Source of the DNA: Rhizobiales bacterium Ga0077525
GTDB taxonomy: Bacteria > Pseudomonadota > Alphaproteobacteria > Rhizobiales > Xanthobacteraceae
Assembly (NCBI GenBank): GCA_001464835.1
Contig: LNDS01000007.1
Coordinates: forward strand, 1 to 64,000
Length of the DNA: 64,000 nucleotides
Reading direction: 5' to 3'
In this document: piece after piece, positions 8,738-15,749 of the stretch
Layout of the letters: every line of letters begins with the position of its first letter
Numbering within the stretch: position 1 is the first letter of the stretch
Program-made: the position numbers and the translations under genes
The notes under the pieces: generated by a model
What the model was told of the DNA's origin: nothing
The model's input: the letters and a program-made list of their open reading frames with translations, nothing else
Database searches by the model: none

Positions 8738-8815
8738 GTCGTCCCCGCGAAGGCGGGGACCCAGTACACACCGGAAGTGCAGTGATTACTGGATGCCCGC
8801 CTTCGCGGGCATGAC
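8738..8815. repeat. Palindromic intergenic repeat (REP/RPE-like)
   Basis: Two GC-rich hairpins back to back, GTCCCCGCGAAGGCGGGGAC and TGCCCGCCTTCGCGGGCA, joined by a spacer of about 35 bases. This matches the look of the abundant CCCGCxxAxGCGGG extragenic palindromes of alphaproteobacteria. It sits between the cupin and SDR genes and may stabilise or attenuate the transcript. Confidence 0.75.
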
Positions 8816-8833
8816 AATGGAGGGGAACATTCA

Positions 8834-9637
8834 ATGCCCGAAGCCTTCCTGAAAAATCCGCTCGGCCTGTTCGACGTCAAGGGCAAGGTCGCCATCATCA
8901 CCGGCGCGTCCGGCGCATTCGGCGCATTGTCGGCCAAGGTGCTGGCCGGCGCCGGCGCCCACGTCGTGCTCGCCGCCAGCAAGCAGGATGAACTGAAAAA
9001 AGTCGCTGCGGAATGCAAAGCGCTCGGCGCAGAAGCGCACATCGTCGCGTTGAGGCCGTCGTCGGAACAAAACTGCGAGACCATCGTCAAGGCGGCGGTC
9101 GATACATTCGGCCGCCTCGACATTCTTGTGGTCGCATCGGGCCTCAACAAGGTCGCCAAAATCGTCGACCAGAAGCCGGAAGACTTCCTCGACGTCATGG
9201 ACGCCAATGTCACGCAATCGTGGCTCATGGCGCGCGCCGCCGGCAAGCAGATGCTGGCGCAGGGCCAAGGCGGCAAGGTCATTCTCACCTCGTCTGCGCG
9301 CGGCCTGCTCGGCCATCCGGCCGGCTACTCGGCCTATTGCGCCTCGAAGTCGGCGGTCGATGGCATCACCAAGGCGCTCGGCTGCGAATGGGGCGCGACC
9401 GGCATCACCGTCAACGCGCTGGGGCCGACGGTTTTCCGCTCGCCGCTCACCGCCTGGATGTATGAGGACACCGAACGGGCGCAAACCGTGCGCGCCGGCT
9501 TCCTCGCCCGCGTGCCCAAGGGCCGCCTCGGCGAACCGGAAGACCTCGCAGGTCCCTTGCTGTTCCTCGCCTCCAAGGCGTCGGACTTCTACACCGGCCA
9601 CATTCTTTATGCCGACGGCGGCTATACGGCGGGGTGA
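8834..9637 (+). CDS. Short-chain dehydrogenase/reductase (SDR)
   Basis: A 267-residue classical SDR. The cofactor motif is TGASGAFG near residue 24, the strand-4 motif is VVASGLNKV (an unusual form of NNAG), and the catalytic Ser-Tyr-Lys are in ILTSSARG and YSAYCASKSA. The C-terminal GHILYADGGYTAG is typical. The Rossmann strand after the first helix lacks the usual Arg and so gives no clear NAD/NADP preference. It oxidises or reduces an unidentified alcohol or ketone. The ribosome site is GGAGGGG just before ATG 8834, and the next gene starts 2 bases after its stop. Confidence 0.88.
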   Translation: MPEAFLKNPLGLFDVKGKVAIITGASGAFGALSAKVLAGAGAHVVLAASKQDELKKVAAECKALGAEAHIVALRPSSEQNCETIVKAAVDTFGRLDILVVASGLNKVAKIVDQKPEDFLDVMDANVTQSWLMARAAGKQMLAQGQGGKVILTSSARGLLGHPAGYSAYCASKSAVDGITKALGCEWGATGITVNALGPTVFRSPLTAWMYEDTERAQTVRAGFLARVPKGRLGEPEDLAGPLLFLASKASDFYTGHILYADGGYTAG

Positions 9638-9639
9638 TC

Positions 9640-10548
9640 ATGAGCAAAGCGCGCATCGCCGTCATCGGTGCCGGCCTGATGGGCCACGGCATCGCGCAGG
9701 TGTTCGCGCTCGCCGGGCATGACGTCACTATCTATGACGCCCTCCCGGCCTCGCTCGACACCGTCAAGACGCGCATCGCCGCCAACCTCAAGGATCTCGG
9801 TGATGATCCGAGCGCGGTTAATCGCGTCACGCCGCAAGCCGATCTCGCCCAGGCGGTGAGCGGCGCCGACTACGTCGTCGAGGCGGTGCTGGAAGACTTG
9901 GCGCTGAAGCAGAGGCTGTTCGTCGAGATCGAGCCGCAGGTGCGGCCCGACACCATTCTCGCCAGCAACACCTCGGTCATTCCGATCACCGCAATCATGC
10001 AGGGGCTGGCGCGCCGCGAACGCGCCCTCGGCACCCATTGGTGGAATCCGCCGTTCCTGGTGCCTTTGGTCGAGGTCATCGAGACACAGTGGACGTCGCC
10101 GGCAAGCGTCGACTTCACCATGAAACTGCATGCCGACGCCGGCAAGAAACCGGCGCATGTGAAAAAGGACGTGCCGGGTTTCATCGGCAACCGGCTGCAA
10201 CATGCGCTATGGCGCGAGGCGATATCGCTGGTCGAGAACGGCATCTGCGACGCCGAGACAGTCGATGAGGTGATCAAGTCCTCTTTCGGGCGAAGGCTTG
10301 CCGTGCTCGGGCCGCTGGAGAACGCCGACATGGTCGGCACCGACCTCACGCTGGCGATCCATCAGAACGTGCTCGGCGATATCGACAGCCGGCCGGGGCC
10401 GTCGCCTTATCTCGAAAAGCTGGTGAAAGACGGAAAGCTCGGCTTCAAATCCGGCGAGGGCTTCCGCATCTGGACGCCCGAGCAACAGGCAGCGTTGCGT
10501 CAAAAGGTCGTGCAGCATTTGAAGGCGGCGCGCGCCAACGACAAATAG
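9640..10548 (+). CDS. 3-hydroxyacyl-CoA dehydrogenase family protein (NAD-binding)
   Basis: A 302-residue protein with the N-terminal Rossmann motif GAGLMGHGIAQVFA and the family motifs ASNTSVIP and GTHWWNPP. The helical C-terminal domain includes VPGFIGNRLQHALWREA. The catalytic His is in the GTHWWNPP motif. The family includes 3-hydroxybutyryl-CoA, L-carnitine and L-gulonate dehydrogenases, and substrate cannot be assigned. ATG 9640 lies 2 bases after the SDR stop; a GTG at 9634 overlapping that stop is an alternative start. It is the last gene of the forward run and is followed by a terminator. Confidence 0.88.
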   Translation: MSKARIAVIGAGLMGHGIAQVFALAGHDVTIYDALPASLDTVKTRIAANLKDLGDDPSAVNRVTPQADLAQAVSGADYVVEAVLEDLALKQRLFVEIEPQVRPDTILASNTSVIPITAIMQGLARRERALGTHWWNPPFLVPLVEVIETQWTSPASVDFTMKLHADAGKKPAHVKKDVPGFIGNRLQHALWREAISLVENGICDAETVDEVIKSSFGRRLAVLGPLENADMVGTDLTLAIHQNVLGDIDSRPGPSPYLEKLVKDGKLGFKSGEGFRIWTPEQQAALRQKVVQHLKAARANDK

Positions 10549-10561
10549 CGCGCGCATAAAA

Positions 10562-10588
10562 AATGCCCGGCGGCTGCCGGGCATTCTT
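10562..10588. terminator. Bidirectional Rho-independent terminator
   Basis: Nine-bp stem ATGCCCGGC / GCCGGGCAT with a GGCT loop, flanked by A-rich sequence on the left and TCTTTCGTT on the right. It lies between convergent genes (stops at 10548 on + and 10606 on -) and can serve both. Confidence 0.85.
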
Positions 10589-10605
10589 TCGTTCGATCGC
10601 AAAAA

Positions 10606-10785
10606 CTAGTGCTTCTTCTTCGGCTTGACGTCGCCGGCGCCGGTGATCCCGGGATTGAACGACGGCGGATCGGAAGCCGGAAAACTCTCGTCAGAACTGA
10701 CGGTGACCTTGTCTTCTTCCTTCTTGATCCGCGTGCGTTCTTCTTCGGCGTGCTCTTTCGGCTTTTCGGCTGGTTTATCGGTCAT
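10606..10785 (-). CDS. Small basic/acidic conserved-type protein, 59 aa (SFPASDPPS motif)
   Basis: A short gene starting at ATG 10785. The product begins MTDKPAEKPKEHAEEERTRI, has the central motif DESFPASDPPSF and ends KPKKKH. The SFPASDPPS motif recurs in small unannotated proteins of Hyphomicrobiales, which supports the frame, as does the terminator right after its stop. The protein is highly charged and probably disordered, with no membrane segment or cysteine. Function unknown. Confidence 0.72.
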   Translation of the reverse strand: MTDKPAEKPKEHAEEERTRIKKEEDKVTVSSDESFPASDPPSFNPGITGAGDVKPKKKH

Positions 10786-10805
10786 GGCTTACCCCGAAAT
10801 AATGG

Positions 10806-10826
10806 CAACCGCCGTGCTGGCGGTTG
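10806..10826 (-). terminator. Probable terminator of the catabolic operon
   Basis: Perfect 8-bp hairpin CAACCGCC / GGCGGTTG with a GTGCT loop, about 50 bases after the stop of the ThDP enzyme gene on the minus strand. The following T tract is weak. Confidence 0.5.
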
Positions 10827-10876
10827 ACTTGCCAAGATAACCGGCGCCCTCCCGATAAGTTCCAGCCGAGGGAACC

Positions 10877-12766
10877 CTACAAATCCTGCTTGATCCAGGC
10901 ATCCTGCACGTCTTCGCACCAGTTGCCGACGTTCCACTGGCCGAAGGCGCCGAGGCCGCCGCGCTCGTCCGCGCCTGAATAGACCGGCACATGCACGACC
11001 GACAGGCCGTCATGCGCATGCGCGGATGTCAGCGCGGCGCGCAAAGTCGCGGCATCGTCGCCGCCGAACACGGCATGCACGCCCGACACCGCCGAGGCCA
11101 GCACACGATAGTCGACCGCGACGCGGTCATTGGTCTTGAATTCGATGCCGTATTGCGCGAGTTGCAGCCCGGTGATCGCCGCCATGCGGCGGTTGTCGAA
11201 GATGACGATCATGCCGCGCACTTTGTGCTCGACCGCGTCGATCAGCACCTGCGGGTTCATCATGAACGAGCCGTCGCCGGTAAAGGCAATCGAATAACGC
11301 GGCGCGTCGGCAGCAGCCGAGGCCAGTAGCGCGCTGACGGCAAAGCCCATATAGGACGCGCCGGTCTCAGTATAAGTGTCGCCGGTGCGGTCGTCTTCGA
11401 CGATCTGGAAGCCATTGGCCTGCACGTCGCCGGCGTCGAAGAACTTGGCGGCATCGACGGATTTGGCGAAGTCGGCAACGATCTTGATCGCCGCCGGCTG
11501 CGCCAGCACCGGCCGGCCCCAGACCTCGTCCTGCAATGGCGGACAGTCGAAGCGCGTGCGCTTGAACGCGGCCCACTCGGCTTTCTTCGCGGCGCAGGCT
11601 TTCAGCCAAGCCGACTTGTTGCTGGCGGCCTTGAGCGCCGCGCACTTCGCCGCCAGCCGCTCGGCGATGACGCCGATGTCGCCGGTCAGCGCCACGGTGT
11701 TGTTGTAATGCAGCGCGTCGCTGAGATCGCCGTTGATGTTGATAACGGCTTTAGCCTTCTTGTAGCCGATGCCGGAACAATCGGCCTGGCACACCGCGCG
11801 CGAGCCGATGGCGATCAGCAATTCAGCCTCGGCCATCGCAAAATTGCCGCTGATCGAGCCCTTCGAGCCGCCGACATGCATGTTCTGTTCATGCGCATCC
11901 GGCAAGACGCCGGTCGAGCCTGGCGACAAAGCCACCGCGGCGCCGGACGCTTCCGCTAGATGCCGCAACGCCGCGTCATGGCCGCGCGTGCCACCGCCGG
12001 CCTTGATCACGATGCTCGAGGCCTTGGCGATCATCGCCGCGGCTTGGTCGAGCGCGGCGTCATCGGCCGGCGCCATCTTCGACAGCGCAGGACGTTCCGG
12101 CAGGCCGGCGAGATTGACGGTGAGCCGCGCCGGCTGGGTGTTGAGCGGCAGCAGCAGAAAAAACGGCCCGGCCTTGTACGGATGATTGACCGCCAATGCG
12201 CCGCGCCGCAGCGCGTCGCGGATCGCCTCCGGCGTATGCAGCACATAGGAGCCGCCGAGGATCGCCGTCATGCGGCCGAAGGCGCCCTGCTCCTCCTTCG
12301 GCACTTGCTGCATGTTGTAGCCTTCGCCGAAGGTCGTCTCGTCGCCATAGATGTGATAGACGCCGACGCCGTTCGACGCCGACGCCAGCGACCCGGCGAA
12401 AGCCTGCATCGCGCCGGGCCCGATCGAGGTGATGACGGCGGAGACTTCGCCATATTGCCAACGCAGCGCGGTGGCGGCATGCGCCATCTCGACTTCGTTG
12501 CGGCAATTGATCGTGCGCGTCGCGCCTTCTTCCTCGTAGATGCGCAGCACATTGCCGAGATCGGTCGAACCATGACCGAAAATGGCAAAGTACTTTCGCA
12601 CGCCCTGCTTCAACAGCCCGAGCACCAAAGCTTCCGACAAGGTCGTCTCGATCAGCCTCTGTACGCTGCCCTTGGCCAGCGCCTGTGCCAGCCCACCGGC
12701 ATCGCGCACCGCGCGGGCGCGCGCCCGCACTTGCCGGTCGTTGTCGTTGTCGGATCGCGTCAGCAT
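10877..12766 (-). CDS. Thiamine diphosphate-dependent enzyme, acetolactate synthase / IolD-like
   Basis: A 629-residue ThDP enzyme with three domains: PYR (about 20-200), central (about 215-370) and PP (about 420-600). The activating Glu lies in CRNEVEMAHAA. The ThDP-Mg motif is FTGDGSFMMNPQVL...IVIFDNRRM, a GDG-x(24-27)-N pattern. The opening LVLGLLKQGVRKYFAIFGHG and CRNEVEM resemble IolD, the acylhydrolase of inositol catabolism, more than true acetolactate synthases, but no iol genes are nearby. It probably cleaves a C-C bond in a 1,2-dione or 2-oxo acid. ATG 12766 has GGAAG in front of it; ATG 12778 (MEATML) has no clear ribosome site. Confidence 0.8.
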   Translation of the reverse strand: MLTRSDNDNDRQVRARARAVRDAGGLAQALAKGSVQRLIETTLSEALVLGLLKQGVRKYFAIFGHGSTDLGNVLRIYEEEGATRTINCRNEVEMAHAATALRWQYGEVSAVITSIGPGAMQAFAGSLASASNGVGVYHIYGDETTFGEGYNMQQVPKEEQGAFGRMTAILGGSYVLHTPEAIRDALRRGALAVNHPYKAGPFFLLLPLNTQPARLTVNLAGLPERPALSKMAPADDAALDQAAAMIAKASSIVIKAGGGTRGHDAALRHLAEASGAAVALSPGSTGVLPDAHEQNMHVGGSKGSISGNFAMAEAELLIAIGSRAVCQADCSGIGYKKAKAVININGDLSDALHYNNTVALTGDIGVIAERLAAKCAALKAASNKSAWLKACAAKKAEWAAFKRTRFDCPPLQDEVWGRPVLAQPAAIKIVADFAKSVDAAKFFDAGDVQANGFQIVEDDRTGDTYTETGASYMGFAVSALLASAAADAPRYSIAFTGDGSFMMNPQVLIDAVEHKVRGMIVIFDNRRMAAITGLQLAQYGIEFKTNDRVAVDYRVLASAVSGVHAVFGGDDAATLRAALTSAHAHDGLSVVHVPVYSGADERGGLGAFGQWNVGNWCEDVQDAWIKQDL

Positions 12767-12824
12767 CGTCGCTTCCATTCAAGATGGCGCGCGGGGCGGC
12801 ATCACACCGCCCCGCGCGTTGATC

Positions 12825-13808
12825 TCAGTTGGTCTTTTGATTAGCGGCTCTCAGGATCGGGTCCCAACTCGCAATATCAGCCTTGAGCTGCTTGGCCAGG
12901 AAATCCGATCCACGCGTGTTCGCCGGCGGCACGGTGCCGCCGAGTTCAGCCAGACGCTTGGCGACCGCCGGATCGTTCAGCGTGGTGTTGAGCGCGTCGC
13001 TCAATTTGGCGACGACATCCTTCGGCGTTCCCTTCGGCGCGAAGATGCCGCTCCAGATATTGATCTGGAACGCCGGCAGGCCGGCTTCCTTGGCCGACGG
13101 AACCTCGGGCACCGCGGGTGAACGCTCATTGCCGGACACCACCATGCCCTTGATCGTGCCGCCCTTGATCGCGCCCTGGACGCTGACGACCTGCTCGCAG
13201 AAGAAATCGATATGGCCGCCGATGACATCGTTCAACGCCGGACCGGTGCCGCGATAGGCCACATGGGTCGGCTTGACGCCGAGTTCGGCGGTGAACAAAA
13301 GGCACGCCATATGCGACGACGAGCCGATGCCGCCATGCGCCTGCTTCACACTCTCGCCCTGCTTCTTCAGCGCCTCGACGAATTCCTTGAAATTATTGGC
13401 CGGGAATTCCTTGCGCACCACCACCGCGGCCGGTGCATTCGAGGTCAGGCCGATCGGCTCGAAATCCTTGGCCGAATCGTACTTCAGGTTTGGAAACAAC
13501 GCCGGGGCCGACACATGCGAACCCATGCTGGCGCCAAGGACGGTATAACCATCCGGCTCGGCCGCGGCGACGCGGGCCGTGCCGATGGTGCCGCCGGCGC
13601 CGCCGACGTTTTCGATGACGACATTCTGGCCGAGCGCCTTGCCCATGCCGTCAGCCATGATGCGCGCGACGACGTCGCTCGGCCCGCCGGGCGGGAACGG
13701 AACGACCATGATGATCGGCTTTGTCGGATAGCCTTGCGCCATGGCCGGCACGCTGAACGCCGCCATGGCGAGAACGGCCAACAGGCCGTGAATGGATTTC
13801 CTTGACAT
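12825..13808 (-). CDS. Bug-family periplasmic solute-binding protein (TctC-like)
   Basis: A 327-residue tripartite tricarboxylate transporter receptor. The signal peptide MSRKSIHGLLAVLAMAAFSV...AMAQG is followed by the family start YPTKPIIMVVPFPPGGPSDVVAR. Further family motifs are VENVGGAGGTIG and YRGTGPALNDVIGGHIDFF. Bug proteins bind carboxylated or aromatic small molecules with two ordered waters. No TctA or TctB membrane partner lies in the window, so it either serves a transporter elsewhere or acts as a sensor. Its place in the catabolic operon suggests that it binds the pathway substrate. GGGGAGGAC precedes the ATG. Confidence 0.92.
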   Translation of the reverse strand: MSRKSIHGLLAVLAMAAFSVPAMAQGYPTKPIIMVVPFPPGGPSDVVARIMADGMGKALGQNVVIENVGGAGGTIGTARVAAAEPDGYTVLGASMGSHVSAPALFPNLKYDSAKDFEPIGLTSNAPAAVVVRKEFPANNFKEFVEALKKQGESVKQAHGGIGSSSHMACLLFTAELGVKPTHVAYRGTGPALNDVIGGHIDFFCEQVVSVQGAIKGGTIKGMVVSGNERSPAVPEVPSAKEAGLPAFQINIWSGIFAPKGTPKDVVAKLSDALNTTLNDPAVAKRLAELGGTVPPANTRGSDFLAKQLKADIASWDPILRAANQKTN

Positions 13809-13840
13809 CGTGTAGTCCTCCCCGGGTTTTGATTGTTGAA

Positions 13841-14710
13841 TTATAATTTCAGTTCACCGCCGATTGTGCCGCTTTTGATGGCGGCATCGATCAGGGCATC
13901 GTCATGCGTCACCAGCAGCGAAATGTTGCGCTCGTTGCTGTATACGTTGTTAAGCCAGCGCAGCTGGCCGAGCACCGCGCCCTTGTCTTCCTTGACCCAG
14001 GGCGCCGCCTTGCCTTTGATTTGCACGATATTGTCCAGCACCCAGCCGGCATCGACGCTGTGCAGGATTTCGCGGCCGGATTGCAGCGCGATATAGACCA
14101 TCTGGTGATCGCTGGAATGTCCCGCGGCCTTGATCAAGACAATGCCCGGCGCGATCGGGAAGTAATCGCCATAGTCGAAGATGACGAACTGGTTGATGCG
14201 CTCGGCCTCCATCCGCAGATGCGGTCTGTGCGGCGTATTGAGCAGGCAGCGCGCGGTCTCCACCGTGACGAATGTCTTGGCCGCCAGCGTGGCGAAATTG
14301 TCGGCCTGCGTCACGCCGGCGGCGTGATCGGCGTGAAAATGCGTCAGCACGATCATGCGCGCGTCGGCGAGCGCCTTCTGCACCTGGGCAAAGGCTTCGG
14401 GAAAATACGGTTCGCGTCTGTCCGGCGTCGAAAAAGAGTCGTGCGTTTCCCGGTCCATGCCGGAATCGATCATCACCGTGCAATCGCGGTAGACCACCTG
14501 AAACGCGGTGCGCGGCATGGTGACCGGCGCCTCATTGCCGCCTTCGATGACAACCTTGCTGGGGCGAACCGAGGCCGCGACGCGAATACCATTGACGGCA
14601 ACCGGCCAGTCGCCCGGCAGCACGCCGGCCAGCCTTCGGATCGCGCGCAGATCGGCGGCGAACGGAACTTCCCGCACCTCAGCCACATCCGTCACGCCCG
14701 CGACACTCAT
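13841..14710 (-). CDS. Metallo-beta-lactamase-fold hydrolase
   Basis: A 289-residue MBL-fold enzyme with metal site THFHADHAAG (HxHxDH), a later His in AAGHSSDHQ, the bridging Asp in HSVDAGW and the last His in LVTHDD. This is the full dinuclear zinc set. The N-terminal 60 residues carry no metal motif. Members hydrolyse lactones, thioesters or phosphodiesters; AHL-lactonase-type and glyoxalase II-type functions are both possible. It lies 10 bases after the molybdenum-hydroxylase gene on the same strand, suggesting that it opens a lactone or ring formed after hydroxylation. Confidence 0.85.
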   Translation of the reverse strand: MSVAGVTDVAEVREVPFAADLRAIRRLAGVLPGDWPVAVNGIRVAASVRPSKVVIEGGNEAPVTMPRTAFQVVYRDCTVMIDSGMDRETHDSFSTPDRREPYFPEAFAQVQKALADARMIVLTHFHADHAAGVTQADNFATLAAKTFVTVETARCLLNTPHRPHLRMEAERINQFVIFDYGDYFPIAPGIVLIKAAGHSSDHQMVYIALQSGREILHSVDAGWVLDNIVQIKGKAAPWVKEDKGAVLGQLRWLNNVYSNERNISLLVTHDDALIDAAIKSGTIGGELKL

Positions 14711-14720
14711 GCTTGCTCTC

Positions 14721-15746
14721 TTATTCGGCGGCTTGCGGCGCCATCGTTTCGCGCCTGTCTTTCTCGCGCATCGCCATCAATATCTTCTCCGGCGTCGCCG
14801 GCAGGTCGAACACGCGCACGCCGACGGCGTCGTAGATCGCGTTCATCACCGCCGGAATGGTCGGCACCATGGCCGGCTCGCCGATGCCCTTGACGCCCAA
14901 GGGCCCGATCGGATCGGGGTCTTCGATGATGATCGAATTGACACGCGGCACGTCGAGCGAGGTCGGCAGAATGTATTTGGCGAAACCGGACGTCGATGTG
15001 TGGCCGTCCTTGAGTTGGTAATCTTCCATCAGCCCCTGGCCGATGGCCTGGACGACGCCGCCTTCAATCTGGCCTTCGACGCCTTGCGGATTGACGGCGC
15101 GGCCGACGTCATGCGCCGCCCACACCGCCAGGACCTGCACTTCGCCGGTCACCGTATCGACTTCGACTTCCGCGACCTGACAGCCGAATACATAAGCCTG
15201 CCACGGCCGGCCTGAACCATCGCCGCCTTTGCCGTCCTTGATGCCGGTTGTGTCGGTGCCGAAAGTGGCGGAGCCGATCGGCACCACGCCGCGATTCTTG
15301 GCGCAAGCCACAGCCTCGCCCATGGTGATGCGGTGATTGGTGTTCTCGGCCCAGATTTCGCCATTGCCGGTACGGATCGTCTCGGCCGGCGCGCTCCACA
15401 TATCGGCCATGACATCGACCAGGCGCTTGCGCGCTTCGCGCGAGGCGAGCGCCACGACGTTGCCAATCATGTAAGTCTGGCGGCTGGCGCCGGCATGCGC
15501 CGCTTCCGGCGCGCGCGCGGTGTCGTTGTCGCCGATGACGACATGCTCCGGCTTGACGCCGATCTCGTGCGCCGCGATCTGCGCCAGCACTGTGAGAATG
15601 CCTTCGCCGATTTCGGTCACGCCGGTGACGATCTTGGCCGAACCGCCGTCGTCGATTTCCGCCCACGCGGCGGCGCGGTCCACTGTCGCCGTGCGCGCGA
15701 TGCCGTACCAGCAAGCCGCCATGCCGCGTCCGCGTTTGCGTGCCAT
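14721..15746 (-). CDS. Molybdenum hydroxylase large subunit, C-terminal half as a separate protein
   Basis: A 341-residue protein equal to the second molybdopterin-binding domain of the xanthine dehydrogenase / aldehyde oxidase large subunit. It opens with KRGRGMAACWYG, a mid-protein motif in full-length members. It carries the Moco-domain motifs GQGLMEDYQL and LDVPRVNSI, and the active-site Glu in VKGIGEPAMVPTIPA. The first Moco domain is encoded by the upstream gene, whose TAA ends 3 bases before this ATG (TAA-CCC-ATG). Both polypeptides must associate to make one active site. No frameshift is needed to explain the arrangement, so it looks like true gene fission. Confidence 0.85.
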   Translation of the reverse strand: MARKRGRGMAACWYGIARTATVDRAAAWAEIDDGGSAKIVTGVTEIGEGILTVLAQIAAHEIGVKPEHVVIGDNDTARAPEAAHAGASRQTYMIGNVVALASREARKRLVDVMADMWSAPAETIRTGNGEIWAENTNHRITMGEAVACAKNRGVVPIGSATFGTDTTGIKDGKGGDGSGRPWQAYVFGCQVAEVEVDTVTGEVQVLAVWAAHDVGRAVNPQGVEGQIEGGVVQAIGQGLMEDYQLKDGHTSTSGFAKYILPTSLDVPRVNSIIIEDPDPIGPLGVKGIGEPAMVPTIPAVMNAIYDAVGVRVFDLPATPEKILMAMREKDRRETMAPQAAE

Positions 15747-15749
15747 GGG

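Noticed and set aside
8738-8815. CRISPR-like array at the tandem hairpins
   Set aside because: Only two palindromes with different sequences and no regular spacers; fits an extragenic palindrome.
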